From Arenibacter sp. F20364 (GTDB lineage Bacteria; Bacteroidota; Bacteroidia; Flavobacteriales; Flavobacteriaceae), in contig NZ_JALKBD010000005.1 of the NCBI RefSeq assembly GCF_023015905.1, positions 62,001 to 126,000 on the forward strand: DNA of 64,000 nt. The letters run 5' to 3'. Under the pieces are notes generated by a model. That model searched no databases, was not told the origin of the DNA, and worked only from the letters and a program-made list of their open reading frames with translations. The translations under genes were made by a program, and so were the position numbers. How positions within the stretch are numbered: the stretch's first letter is position 1; the number at the start of each line of letters is the position of its first letter. Positions 19,549 to 28,395 of the stretch are shown piece after piece.

Positions 19549-19908
19549 TTATTTCCAAAATTTTTTATCCTTAACGCTATAGGCATCTTTTAAGACTTCC
19601 TTTAAAACGGTGGCATCAATGTCTTCGAGGGATCTGTAACGAAGGGATTTCATCATTTTTCTTCCTTCTGTGTTCATCTGATCCAAATGCACACTTAAAT
19701 GGGCTGCATTCCAAAACCCCAAATCCACATAATCCTTGCTCTGGTTTAAATAGCAATAGGGCCTACCATTGATGTAGTAGAACGGGATTTTATATTTGTA
19801 TTTTAGTTCCACGCCTGGAATGGCACCTTCAATAACCGATTGAAGGAACAATAGAATTCCCCTGTAGGGCTCAGGCTGATTTAGGATATATTCTTCAGCT
19901 GGATTCAT
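19549..19908 (-). CDS. DUF1801 (YdhG-like) domain protein
   Basis: The 119-residue protein fits the DUF1801 fold. It starts with the helix of AEEYILNQPEPYRGILLFLQ, then ELKYKYKIPFYYINGRPYCYLNQ and DLGFWNAAHL. Members are small cytoplasmic proteins of unknown function, some linked to iron-cluster proteins. It is a single gene convergent with the sulfatases. Confidence 0.85.
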   Translation of the reverse strand: MNPAEEYILNQPEPYRGILLFLQSVIEGAIPGVELKYKYKIPFYYINGRPYCYLNQSKDYVDLGFWNAAHLSVHLDQMNTEGRKMMKSLRYRSLEDIDATVLKEVLKDAYSVKDKKFWK

Positions 19909-20000
19909 GATGGACTTAATTTACCTTTTCTTAACCAAATGAACATATTTTTCTTTATTTTCAAGATATACAATCCATTATTTTTGAAAAAACAACCGAA

Positions 20001-21116
20001 ATGAAAACTTCCATTATAGCCCTAGCTTCGCTTTTCTCCTTCCTAAGTATAAACGCACAAACCCATTCACATGCCGGGGCACAGCCCTTAACCTATCCCG
20101 ATATAGAAGGTTATGTTACCTTGAAGACCGATCTACATATGCACAGTGTATTTTCCGATGGCAAGGTTTGGCCAACAATTAGAGTGGAGGAAGCACTGCG
20201 GGAAAACTTGGATGCCATATCCCTTACAGAACATTTGGAGTACCAGCCCCACAAGGCAGATATTCCCCATCCGGATCGTAACCGTGCCTACCATTTGGCC
20301 ATGGAGGAAGCCAAGGTACATGACCTTTTAATAATCCCAGGTTCTGAAATAACACGTTCCGCACCTGTTGGACACAACAATGCCGTTTTTATTACTGATG
20401 CCAATCAATTAATACATGAAGATGCCGAAGATGCCTTCAGTGCGGCCAAAAAACAAAATGCCTTTGTATTTTGGAACCATCCCGCTTGGTATGCCCAAAG
20501 TCCGGCCGGAACACCCATTTTAAGTGATTTCCAAAAGGAGCGCATAAAAAAAGGGGGATTGCACGGAATTGAGGTCATTAATACTGTGGATTATTCCGAA
20601 GAATCACTTGCCCTGGCCTTGGAGAACAATTTAACCATAATGGGCACCAGTGACATTCACGGCTTAATAGATTGGAGCTATACCCAAAAAGGGAACCATA
20701 GGCCCATTACCTTGGTATTTGCCAAGGCGAAGAGCATTGAAGGTCTAAAGGAGGCCCTTTTTTCAGGTAGAACCGTAGCCGTTTATAACGAATTGTTGGT
20801 TGGGAAGGTCGAATACCTAAAGCCCTTGTTGCAGTCTAGCATTGAAATTGTGAAAGCAGCGTATATTGAAAAAACACAGGTTTTGGAAGTGGAGCTCAAG
20901 AATATATCCAGTAGTGATCTATTGTTCGAGAATGCTATGCCCTACACTTTTTACGATAGCTCTCCTGTATTTGAAATTCCGGCAGGGGAATCAAAAATTC
21001 TAAAAGTAAAAACTTTGGAAAAGTTGAATACCTTGACACTACAACTAGTAGCCTTGGGAGCTTACACCGCTCCCAAAGTACATCCTACTATTGAATGGAA
21101 GATTATAGTGGAATAA
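20001..21116 (+). CDS. PHP-domain phosphodiesterase (Sb-PDE-like), exported
   Basis: The 371-residue protein has a signal peptide (MKTSIIALASLFSFLSINAQ). The PHP metal sites are seen in LKTDLHMHSVFSDGK, ISLTEHLEY, GSEITRS, FWNHPAW and GTSDIHGLI. These are the motifs of a three-metal phosphoesterase. The close match is to the periplasmic Sb-PDE family, which cleaves phosphodiesters. The C-terminal ~90 residues form an added beta-rich domain. It is a single gene with no clear operon partners. Confidence 0.85.
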   Translation: MKTSIIALASLFSFLSINAQTHSHAGAQPLTYPDIEGYVTLKTDLHMHSVFSDGKVWPTIRVEEALRENLDAISLTEHLEYQPHKADIPHPDRNRAYHLAMEEAKVHDLLIIPGSEITRSAPVGHNNAVFITDANQLIHEDAEDAFSAAKKQNAFVFWNHPAWYAQSPAGTPILSDFQKERIKKGGLHGIEVINTVDYSEESLALALENNLTIMGTSDIHGLIDWSYTQKGNHRPITLVFAKAKSIEGLKEALFSGRTVAVYNELLVGKVEYLKPLLQSSIEIVKAAYIEKTQVLEVELKNISSSDLLFENAMPYTFYDSSPVFEIPAGESKILKVKTLEKLNTLTLQLVALGAYTAPKVHPTIEWKIIVE

Positions 21117-21185
21117 AAAAAGTCCAGTTTGCCCCGTGAATAGTTTTCCACTCTTTAAGTGGTCAACCTATATCAGGGACCTACA

Positions 21186-22430
21186 TCACTGTTCACTATT
21201 TACTGTTAATTGATCATTGTTCACCACCCCTAGGCCGTCCACATAATCCTGTAGATAGGAATATCTCTTGGTAAGTTTTCCGTTCTTCGTCATTCTTGCG
21301 CGTTCCAATACTCCGTCTTCATCCCCGTTAAAAAAAGCAGGAATTACATATTTTACAAAGGCCTCGCCAAAACCTATACTGGCATCCCGGGGCAATTCGC
21401 AGGGCAAATTATCAACAGCCATTACCGCAATGGCATTTGGATTCTTATAATCCACTTCCGTTGCTGTGAGGGGATCATAGCCATAAATGGGATCCGCTAT
21501 GGTACTGGACCTTATGGTTGTAGCTACAGGCCCGTCTATATCGCAGCTGATATCAGCTACAACCTTTATTCTAAAATCGAGACTTTTGGCATCTTCCCTA
21601 GTAAAAAGATAAGGTGCCTTGTCACCGTAAAAATGACCGGCGATATACAAATCGGATACTTTTGCAAAACGAAAAAAATTGGATCTGTATTCTTCCGGAT
21701 GGGCAAAAAAGTTGGACTTATTTCCCCTAACTCCATCTTTGCGCTTGTTGTATTCCGAGGCATCTATCTGACAACATACGGGTTCCTGAAAGGTTTTATT
21801 CAGATAATCGGCTACTCCAACTTTTTTGATGTCCATGGCATCCAGCATTTCTTTAGCGCCATTGCCTACCCTACCCCTACCGGTCAAAATAATTTTGATA
21901 TTGGGAAGTTTTACCTTTCTTAATTCGGATATCAAAGCCTGCTGGTCGGCCAAAGTTTCGGCCTTTGGCAATTGAAACAAACCAAATTTAAGTCCGTACG
22001 CCCTTAAGCCATTATAGGCCCCTACAATTCCGGCATACCTCCCAAATGCCACCAAGCGCTGACCTTTGGTACCTGTAATGACTTCATGATCATATAATTC
22101 AATATTCTTTTCCAATACAGCCCTAAGCAGAATTCTATTGTAGGATTGCTTTTTTATGGTGTGCGAAAAAAAGAAATATTTTTTATTGGGAATCAAATAC
22201 GCTATAGGAACTTCCTTTACACCAATAAGCACGTCGCAATTTTCCATTTCCGGCGTTACATTAAGCCCATGTTCCCGATATTCTTCATCGGTGTAAACCC
22301 TAATAGGGGAAGGCTCTACCATAATTTCCGCTTCCGGATATCTGGCAAGCATCTTTTTGCATGCATCCGGTGTTAGGACCACTCGACGATCGGGTGGATT
22401 TTTTCGTTCCCTAATAATCCCAAACTTCAT
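21186..22430 (-). CDS. AlaDH/PNT-family NAD(P) dehydrogenase, saccharopine dehydrogenase-like
   Basis: The 414-residue protein has an N-terminal alanine dehydrogenase/PNT domain (KFGIIRERKNPPDRRVVLTP) and a Rossmann part with ILTGRGRVGNGAKEMLDAM. It ends in a region with ADISCDIDGPVATTIRSST and the conserved PRDAS. This matches Bacteroidota proteins annotated as saccharopine or lysine dehydrogenase-like. The reaction is not certain. The final residues NNDQLTVNSEQ look like translated low-complexity repeat rather than part of the fold, so the ancestral stop was probably about 11 codons earlier. Confidence 0.8.
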   Translation of the reverse strand: MKFGIIRERKNPPDRRVVLTPDACKKMLARYPEAEIMVEPSPIRVYTDEEYREHGLNVTPEMENCDVLIGVKEVPIAYLIPNKKYFFFSHTIKKQSYNRILLRAVLEKNIELYDHEVITGTKGQRLVAFGRYAGIVGAYNGLRAYGLKFGLFQLPKAETLADQQALISELRKVKLPNIKIILTGRGRVGNGAKEMLDAMDIKKVGVADYLNKTFQEPVCCQIDASEYNKRKDGVRGNKSNFFAHPEEYRSNFFRFAKVSDLYIAGHFYGDKAPYLFTREDAKSLDFRIKVVADISCDIDGPVATTIRSSTIADPIYGYDPLTATEVDYKNPNAIAVMAVDNLPCELPRDASIGFGEAFVKYVIPAFFNGDEDGVLERARMTKNGKLTKRYSYLQDYVDGLGVVNNDQLTVNSEQ

Positions 22431-22536
22431 AAATATATTTTTATAACTAAATGATCAAATAAAGTTATAAATATAACACATGACAAGATGACAAGCAAAA
22501 CTTTTTTTGGAATACTTTTTGGAGTACCTTTGGCGA

Positions 22537-22625
22537 CCGCGGTAGGGATAGAGGCGGCATCTTTTTTGATTTACCCTGGACCGTGTTCGGGAAAGAATCA
22601 AAAAAATATAGCCGAAAGCCCGACC
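22537..22625 (+). ncRNA. Candidate structured RNA motif common in Bacteroidota intergenic regions
   Basis: The stretch reads GGGATAGAGGCGGCATC, then a TTTTTTGATT/AATCAAAAAA stem of 10 bp, then TAGCCGAAAGCCCG. This layout (purine-rich GGGAT...GGCATC, variable hairpin, GCCGAAAGCCCG) is one I recall from many flavobacterial intergenic regions. I cannot confirm an Rfam family name from sequence alone. It points towards ssrA and lies 225 bp upstream. Confidence 0.4.
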
Positions 22626-22632
22626 TTTTTTA

Positions 22633-22663
22633 GACCTACAAGTTTTTGAAAACCTTGCAGGAC
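22633..22663. repeat. Imperfect palindrome of the Bacteroidota ACCTTGCAGG type
   Basis: GACCTACAAG...AAAACCTTGCAGGAC forms a stem with a few mismatches. AACCTTGCAGG palindromes of this kind are short dispersed repeats in many Flavobacteriia. This is the only copy I saw in the window. Confidence 0.5.
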
Positions 22664-22850
22664 AAAAAAAAGGGAACGCCCAAGAAACGATTAGAGTATA
22701 GTTCATTGAAAAAAAAGATGAGAGAATATTTCTGCGGATAGCAGAATCAAACCTGGCTTTATCCTAGGATTAGGCAGGTTTGATAAAAGATCCCGCCCGT
22801 GGCGGGATTCAATTCGATAACGGTACGCAAAGCGTACCTATCTCATTGAA

Positions 22851-23245
22851 GGGGCCGACTGGTTTTGACAGCGAGACCAATTGGAATGTAAGCATGCCGA
22901 GCGCTGGGCTACAGCTCGTTAATCTCATTTTCCACACTTTTTAATTGGCGAAAATAATTACGCTCTTGCCGCTTAATCTGAATCATAGTAGGATTAGCCT
23001 CGTCCCTACAAGGTAGGGAAGCGAGATGTTTCTGGGAAGCCCTTGTTGACGGCGTCCCTTTCAGAAGCACCATCAAAGTCAACACAAGGGTAGTGAAGCT
23101 TCGGCACTGTCACCAAAACTTAAGAAGATAAGTGTGTATTAGGCTGTTTCTAGTCAGGTGCACATCGAAAATTAATTAGAAACTAAGCATGTAGAAGGCA
23201 TTGTAATTGCTTGTTTGGACGAGGGTTCGAATCCCTCCGGCTCCA
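22851..23245 (+). ncRNA. ssrA: tmRNA (ssrA), tag peptide GENNYALAA
   Basis: The 5' end GGGGCCGACTGGTTTTGACA and the 3' end with GGTTCGAATCC form the tRNA-like domain. GGGGCCG at 22851-22857 pairs with CGGCTCC at 23238-23244, and A23245 is the discriminator (CCA is not encoded). The tag reading frame starts at the resume codon GGC (22947) and reads GENNYALAA with stop TAA at 22974-22976, the usual flavobacterial tag. tmRNA with SmpB rescues stalled ribosomes. Its 3' end is the attachment site of the island that follows. Confidence 0.97.
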
Positions 23246-23246
23246 C
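23232..23246 (+). repeat. attL-like direct repeat at the tmRNA 3' end
   Basis: TCCCTCCGGCTCCAC occurs here and again at 36918-36932. With the GGTTC that precedes each copy by three bases, 20 of 23 positions agree. A third, slightly shorter copy lies at 37079-37092. Direct repeats of a tmRNA 3' end beside a tyrosine recombinase are the hallmark of a site-specific integration. Confidence 0.85.
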
Positions 23247-23264
23247 TGAAATGATATCATTTCA
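23247..23264. repeat. 18-bp perfect palindrome next to the attachment core
   Basis: TGAAATGATATCATTTCA is a perfect palindrome that starts one base after the repeated att core. It could be a recombinase or directionality-factor site, or the first hairpin of the tmRNA transcript end. Confidence 0.6.
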
Positions 23265-23269
23265 CACCA

Positions 23270-23306
23270 AAAACCCTGTAATTGTATGATTTACAGGGTT
23301 TTTTAT
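23270..23306 (+). terminator. Terminator of tmRNA
   Basis: AAAACCCTGTAA (23270-23281) pairs with TTACAGGGTTTT (23291-23302), a perfect 12 bp stem followed by T. It is supplied by the island side of the junction. Confidence 0.85.
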
Positions 23307-23355
23307 TTTATCCCATGTCAATTTAAACCAAATAATATCAAATAAAAAGTCACCA

Positions 23356-23479
23356 AATCGACACCTATTTTAAAAAATAAAAAGTGGTGTCGATATCCTT
23401 GTAAATATCTATTTTTTAGGTAATTACGAAATTATATAAATTCTTTTTTATATCTTTATTTCGCAATAATCGACACCTA
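23356..23479. promoter_or_regulatory. Three ATCGACACC sites upstream of the integrase gene
   Basis: ATCGACACC occurs at 23357-23365 and 23469-23477, and as its inverse GGTGTCGAT at 23386-23394. The first and third share the 12-mer AATCGACACCTA. A TATCTTTA promoter element (23451-23458) lies between them, and the last site overlaps the leader of the gene. They are good candidates for an integrase operator or for recombinase arm-type sites. Confidence 0.6.
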
Positions 23480-23486
23480 AAAATTG

Positions 23487-24707
23487 ATGAATTCATTTTC
23501 TACACTTTTTTACCTTAAAGATGAGCGTCGTGACAAGAACGGAAAAGCAGGCCTATACCTAAGAATTACGGTGGATGGGCGCAGAACATCAATTAGTCTA
23601 AACCGAAAAATTGATCCGTCCAAATGGGATTCCCGTATGAATAAATTGAAGGGAAAAGGTTATGAAGCAGAGGAATTGAATCGCTTTATGGCCACCATTA
23701 GGCACAAGGTCAACAAAATTCAGCATGACTTAATAGAGGAAGGGCAGCCTTTTACTGTACACGATATAAAGGATAAATACTTGGGCAAGGATGCCAAGTT
23801 AAAAATGTTGATCAAGTTATTTGACGAGCACAATCAACAAATGGAAAAACTGGTCGGGATCGAGTTCGCCCTGGGCACCTATAAAAGATACCATACCACC
23901 CGTAGCCATGTTGCGGATTACATCAAGACCGAATACCGTAAAAATGATATTCCGGTCCGGGATGTGGACCTCAAGTTTATAAAGGGTTTTGAATACTTTT
24001 TAAAAGTAACGAAAGAGTGCAACCACAATTCTGCCCTAAAATACGTAAATAACTTTAAGAAGATCGTTCGAATTGCCGTTGGCAACGATTGGATCTCCAA
24101 AGACCCCTTCTACAACTACAAGGTACAGTTTAAGACCGTGGAACGTGAGTTTCTCTCCAAAGAAGAACTCCAGGCCCTTATTGATAAAAAAATTGAAGGA
24201 GATAGGCTAAATGTGGTTCGGGACATGTTTGTACTCTGTTGTTTCACCGGTTTAGCTTATGTAGATATCCAATCTTTGCGCCCAGATGAGATTTATCAAA
24301 ATGAGGAGGGTGGTTTTTACATAAAATCCAAACGCACCAAGACCGATACCGGATTTACCATACCCCTATTGCCGACCGCAGTGGCTATCATAAAAAAATA
24401 TAAAGACCATCCCAAGGTAGTGAACAAAGATTGCGTAATCCCGGTATTGAGCAATCAGAAGTCCAACTCCTATTTAAAAGAAATTGCCGACCGTTGTAAT
24501 ATCAAAAAAAACCTTACTACCCACCTAGCCCGCCATACTTTTGCCACTACGGTTACCTTGACCAATGGGGTTCCCATTGAGACGGTCGGCAAAATGCTAG
24601 GACATAAAAACTTGAGGACTACCCAGCATTATGCCAAGATCATCGATTCCAAGGTAGAGGAGGATATGAAGGTTTTGAGGGAGAAGTTGGAGCAGTTTTC
24701 ATCTTAG
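23487..24707 (+). CDS. Tyrosine recombinase (site-specific integrase)
   Basis: The ~406-residue protein has the Bacteroidota integrase layout: an N-terminal Arm-DNA-binding domain (LKDERRDKNGKAGLYLRITVDG), a SAM-like core-binding domain (~100-205) and a catalytic domain with HLARHTFAT (HxxR), LGHKNLRTTQHYA and the nucleophilic Tyr. The first catalytic Arg of the classical family is replaced in TGLAYVDI, as is common in CTnDOT-type integrases. It is adjacent to its attachment site in ssrA and reads away from it. I prefer the ATG at 23487 to the TTG one codon before. Confidence 0.93.
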   Translation: MNSFSTLFYLKDERRDKNGKAGLYLRITVDGRRTSISLNRKIDPSKWDSRMNKLKGKGYEAEELNRFMATIRHKVNKIQHDLIEEGQPFTVHDIKDKYLGKDAKLKMLIKLFDEHNQQMEKLVGIEFALGTYKRYHTTRSHVADYIKTEYRKNDIPVRDVDLKFIKGFEYFLKVTKECNHNSALKYVNNFKKIVRIAVGNDWISKDPFYNYKVQFKTVEREFLSKEELQALIDKKIEGDRLNVVRDMFVLCCFTGLAYVDIQSLRPDEIYQNEEGGFYIKSKRTKTDTGFTIPLLPTAVAIIKKYKDHPKVVNKDCVIPVLSNQKSNSYLKEIADRCNIKKNLTTHLARHTFATTVTLTNGVPIETVGKMLGHKNLRTTQHYAKIIDSKVEEDMKVLREKLEQFSS

Positions 24708-24954
24708 GCTACTCATAATACTTTAACCACAATCTTCACGGATCTTGGACGCCTCTACAAGTTTAAATTTTTAAGTTCACATTACAGTTTACGTCAGTAC
24801 CTAAACTATCGTTTATTTGAACTTTGATTGATTTTAGTTCTTCGTTGAATGCTTTATTTTTCTTTTCAGATTCCAAATTTACCCTTTCCGGATAGGGAAT
24901 CTACTTTATCATGATATTCATATTGACACCTATCCTCCGTTAGGTAAGAATACC

Positions 24955-25363
24955 AATTCCAAAATTTTATAGGATTCCGTTTAAAGGTTTTGCAGGCATT
25001 GTCAAGTCACCATGAGCCGCAGGCCCTATGGAGCTTTATGACTACCATGTCCCTTTTGCACCTTATCTCAGGACAGTCCAGGCTTGTGATGATCCGTTCC
25101 AGACATTTCGCAACGTTGTTACCGTGGACGATCGCCTTGTCCCGGAAGAACTCCGGGCTCCAATCACTATAATGCCTGTGGGTACCGCCCAGATGGTCCA
25201 TGTTGGTGTTGTACGACCCTTTGGAACCGTTGCGCGGGTGCAGCGCGATACGCTGTCGGTTGTAATATACCTCCACCGCGTTTTTAGTGTAATGGACAAT
25301 GGTTTCCCTGCCGATATGGCCCAGTGACCTTATAGCTGCAAAAAACGACAGCTTAGCTCGCAA
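24955..25363 (-). pseudogene. IS21-family transposase (IstA) C-terminal remnant
   Basis: The minus strand reads VEVYYNRQRIALHPRNGSKG and HYSDWSPEFF, characteristic of the C-terminal part of IstA. After ...HRACG the frame is lost. The shifted frame continues with GDLTMPAKPLNGIL and a stop, matching the IstA end. The N-terminal catalytic part and istB are missing and no terminal inverted repeats were found. It is a dead fragment. Confidence 0.75.
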
Positions 25364-25708
25364 CCCTATAAATAGGTTAACGATATTCTAAAAAATCCGT
25401 TGTTCTAAAAATCCGCCGATTTGCCGATTCCTTTACTGGAGGGGCATACAAGAGAAGTTGGCCAAATATGTAGCTATGAGGTCCTGGGCCTAGTAATGCT
25501 AAAGTGATGCTTTATGACATAGCTTTATATATTTCGTGAATATAGCTTATATTTGAGCTATTGCATAATAGGTGATTGGTCTTTAACAAAAAATTAAGCG
25601 AGGATTTTATGGCATTTGAGTTAATTCGAAACTCTTTCGGCCTTTCCTAATACCTTTCTATCCGCAACAATATTTATCGATTTCTCCGTTTTAGTATTTT
25701 AGCCATTA
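25364..25708. other. Intergenic region without recognisable gene
   Basis: These 345 bp lie between the IstA remnant and the BspA-like gene. I see no ORF with a domain and no strong repeat. The promoter of the downstream gene should lie in the last 150 bp, but no exact TAnnTTTG is found. Confidence 0.4.
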
Positions 25709-25717
25709 ATGTACTTC

Positions 25718-28393
25718 ATGAAAAGAAATATTCTGACTTTAGCTTTTTACATGGCGCTTTCGCTTGCAAATGCACAAAACGAGTTTATTACCACCTGGAA
25801 AACTGACAATCCGGGCGTCTCTAATGATGATCAGATTACGATTCCCACTTATCCCCTAGAAACTTACAATTATACCATAGAGTGGGGAGACGGGACTTCA
25901 GATTCTGGGGTCACAGGAAACATAACTCACTCATATGCAACCTCTGGAACTTATATGGTTGCCATTTCAGGAATTTTTCCGAGAATCTATTTTAATGACG
26001 AAGGCGATAATGAAAAGTTGATTGCGATTAATCAGTGGGGCAATAACGCCTGGTCCGATATGAGTTTAGCTTTTTCGGGTTGCCGTAGATTAAAAATAGA
26101 GGCCACAGATGTGCCAGATTTATCAAATGTGACTAGCCTTTACAATATGTTTTATAGAGCTGGTGAATATCCCTTTAGTATTCCAAGAATTGACGAATGG
26201 GATGTTAGTGGGGTTACAAATTTGTCCGGGATGTTTGACAAAACCAGTTTTAATCAAGATATATCTGCTTGGGATGTTTCCAATGTCATATATATGGCAC
26301 GACTTTTCTTTAGTAGCCAATTCAATCAAGATATCAGTAATTGGGATGTGAGCAATGTAATTGACATGGGAAATATGTTTGCATCTTCACAAATTGATCA
26401 AGACCTCTCAAATTGGGATGTCAGCAATGTTGAAAGAATGAGTTATATGTTTAGTACAACTCATTGCAATTATGACCTTTCTTCTTGGGATGTGAGCAAT
26501 GTTAAGGAAATGTGGGGTATGTTTAGTTCATCACAATTTGACCATGACATTAGTGGTTGGAATATCTCAAACGTACTAAACATGAATTTCATGTTCGACA
26601 ATTCTGACTTCTCGGATGAAAATTATAATAAATTGCTGATAGCATGGAGCGAATTACCTTCAATTCAGAACGGAGTTGAACTTGGCGCAAATGACGCACA
26701 ATATTGTTTGGGAGAGACCGCAAGACAAAGTTTGATAACCAACTATGGTTGGTCGATTCAGGACTATGGGAAAAATTGCTCGGAACCGGCTGCTTTTGTA
26801 ACTACTTGGAAAACCGATAACCCAGGGTTTTCGGCAGACAATCAGATTGAAATACCAACACATCCGAGAGAAAATTATGATTATAACGTAGATTGGGGTG
26901 ACGGATCATCTGATACAAATGTTACAGGAAATATCAGACATACCTATAATACACCTGGAACTTATACTGTATCCATTACCGGCAAATTTCCTAGAATCTA
27001 TTTTAATGCTGGTGAGATTCGTGAAGAGCTTAATCTAGGCAGCGATGATGACAAAATAATTTCAATCGATCAATGGGGAACGAATAGATGGCTTAGTATG
27101 GGTTTTGCCTTCGCTGGTTGTGAGAACCTAGATATGAAGGCGACAGATATTCCTGATTTTACAAGGGGATTACCCACCAATGGAATGTTTTTAGCGTGTA
27201 CCAAACTAAATGGGAATTCTACTATGAATTCGTGGGATTTGAGCTTGACCAACCATGCTTCTTATATGTTTCAAGATGCACCTCTATTTAATCAACCTTT
27301 AAATAACTGGGACACCAGTGCTATGCTTTGGATTGACGGGATGTTTCGAGGTGCTACTAATTTTAATCAAGATTTAGGCGATTGGAATTTGGGTCAAGTA
27401 CAACTAATGGCCTCAATTTTTGATGATACAGGGATATCCACCAAGAATTATGATAAAACCCTAACTGGTTGGAGTCATGTGTCATCATTTCAAAATGGCG
27501 TTGTTTTTGGCGCTAACATTTTACAATATTGTGAAAGTGAGGTGGTTAGACAAAATTTTATAGATGCTTTCGGATGGACTATCAACGATGCAGGCAAAGA
27601 TCCTAATTGCAACATAGACAATGACAATGATGGAGTTTTAGATCATATTGACCAATGCCTTGATACTCTTACAGGTAGTTTGGTCAATGCCGATGGATGT
27701 CTTGAATTATCAGCAAATAATTTTAGCGTTGAGGGCATTGACGAGACTTGCCCCGACACGAACAATGCACAAATAAAAATCGCCGCAGTATTGGCGTACG
27801 ACTATGTCGCTACGATAGACGGAAATAATTACACTTTTAATGATGAATTACTAATCGAAAACCTTGCTCCGGGCACATATGACTTATGTATAACTTATAC
27901 AGCGCAATCATTTGAACAGTGTTTCATTCTTGAATTAGGCGAATCAGCCAATATCTCTGGTAAGTCATCCATTGTAAACGGTAAAGTGGCAATTGAAATC
28001 AATCAAGGTACTGCACCGTACAGTGCAATGGTCAATGGGAAAACGGTACTACAAACTTCTTCAAAAACGTTTTTCTTAGATGCAGAAGAGGGCGATTCGG
28101 TTGAAATTTTTACAGATAAAATCTGTGAGGGCTCTTTTGTCAAAACCATTAAGACTGATTCGGTAGTTGCATTTCCAAACCCAACTAGTGGAAGTTTTGA
28201 AATCGCCCTACCAATTATTCAGACCGAAGTTGTAATAGAGTTATTCACAATACATTCGCAATTGATTTCCACAAAAATGTATCCGGTAATAGGTGGCAGA
28301 GCTTCAGTAGATATCGAAGATCTTCCTGATGGAGTTTATGTAGTTAATGTTCATTTCGCAAATCCTAGGATGTTTAAAATTGTAAAACTATAA
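25718..28393 (+). CDS. BspA-like surface protein with type IX secretion sorting domain
   Basis: About 891 residues with a signal peptide (MKRNILTLAFYMALSLANAQ). Two homologous halves follow. Each has a PKD-like unit (WGDG(T/S)SD..VTGNI) and a run of DUF285/BspA repeats (WDVSNV...MF...FNQD(I/L)S), and ends in a conserved module (YGWSIQDYGK / FGWTINDAGK). Then comes a calcium-binding thrombospondin-3-like stretch (DNDNDGVLDHIDQC) and a C-terminal type A sorting domain (VAFPNPTSGSFEI ... GVYVVNVHF). It should be exported by the type IX system and anchored on the surface, probably for adhesion. A start nine bases upstream (25709) is possible. The lipoprotein gene follows after 2 bp. Confidence 0.9.
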   Translation: MKRNILTLAFYMALSLANAQNEFITTWKTDNPGVSNDDQITIPTYPLETYNYTIEWGDGTSDSGVTGNITHSYATSGTYMVAISGIFPRIYFNDEGDNEKLIAINQWGNNAWSDMSLAFSGCRRLKIEATDVPDLSNVTSLYNMFYRAGEYPFSIPRIDEWDVSGVTNLSGMFDKTSFNQDISAWDVSNVIYMARLFFSSQFNQDISNWDVSNVIDMGNMFASSQIDQDLSNWDVSNVERMSYMFSTTHCNYDLSSWDVSNVKEMWGMFSSSQFDHDISGWNISNVLNMNFMFDNSDFSDENYNKLLIAWSELPSIQNGVELGANDAQYCLGETARQSLITNYGWSIQDYGKNCSEPAAFVTTWKTDNPGFSADNQIEIPTHPRENYDYNVDWGDGSSDTNVTGNIRHTYNTPGTYTVSITGKFPRIYFNAGEIREELNLGSDDDKIISIDQWGTNRWLSMGFAFAGCENLDMKATDIPDFTRGLPTNGMFLACTKLNGNSTMNSWDLSLTNHASYMFQDAPLFNQPLNNWDTSAMLWIDGMFRGATNFNQDLGDWNLGQVQLMASIFDDTGISTKNYDKTLTGWSHVSSFQNGVVFGANILQYCESEVVRQNFIDAFGWTINDAGKDPNCNIDNDNDGVLDHIDQCLDTLTGSLVNADGCLELSANNFSVEGIDETCPDTNNAQIKIAAVLAYDYVATIDGNNYTFNDELLIENLAPGTYDLCITYTAQSFEQCFILELGESANISGKSSIVNGKVAIEINQGTAPYSAMVNGKTVLQTSSKTFFLDAEEGDSVEIFTDKICEGSFVKTIKTDSVVAFPNPTSGSFEIALPIIQTEVVIELFTIHSQLISTKMYPVIGGRASVDIEDLPDGVYVVNVHFANPRMFKIVKL

Positions 28394-28395
28394 TC

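Larger units (their letters stand above)
22431..22850. other. Intergenic region upstream of tmRNA with structured repeats
   Basis: No protein gene is supported. The region holds a conserved-looking intergenic motif (22537-22625), an imperfect palindrome (22633-22663), and two perfect hairpins close to ssrA: GATCCCGCC/GGCGGGATT near 22788-22809 and GGTACGC/GCGTACC at 22822-22838. The two last hairpins may process or terminate transcripts entering ssrA. Confidence 0.6.

Noticed and set aside
22455-22706. Minus-strand ORF of 83 codons upstream of tmRNA
   Set aside because: It runs through the structured repeats, is rich in Arg, Lys and Ser from repeat sequence, and has no domain or start context.
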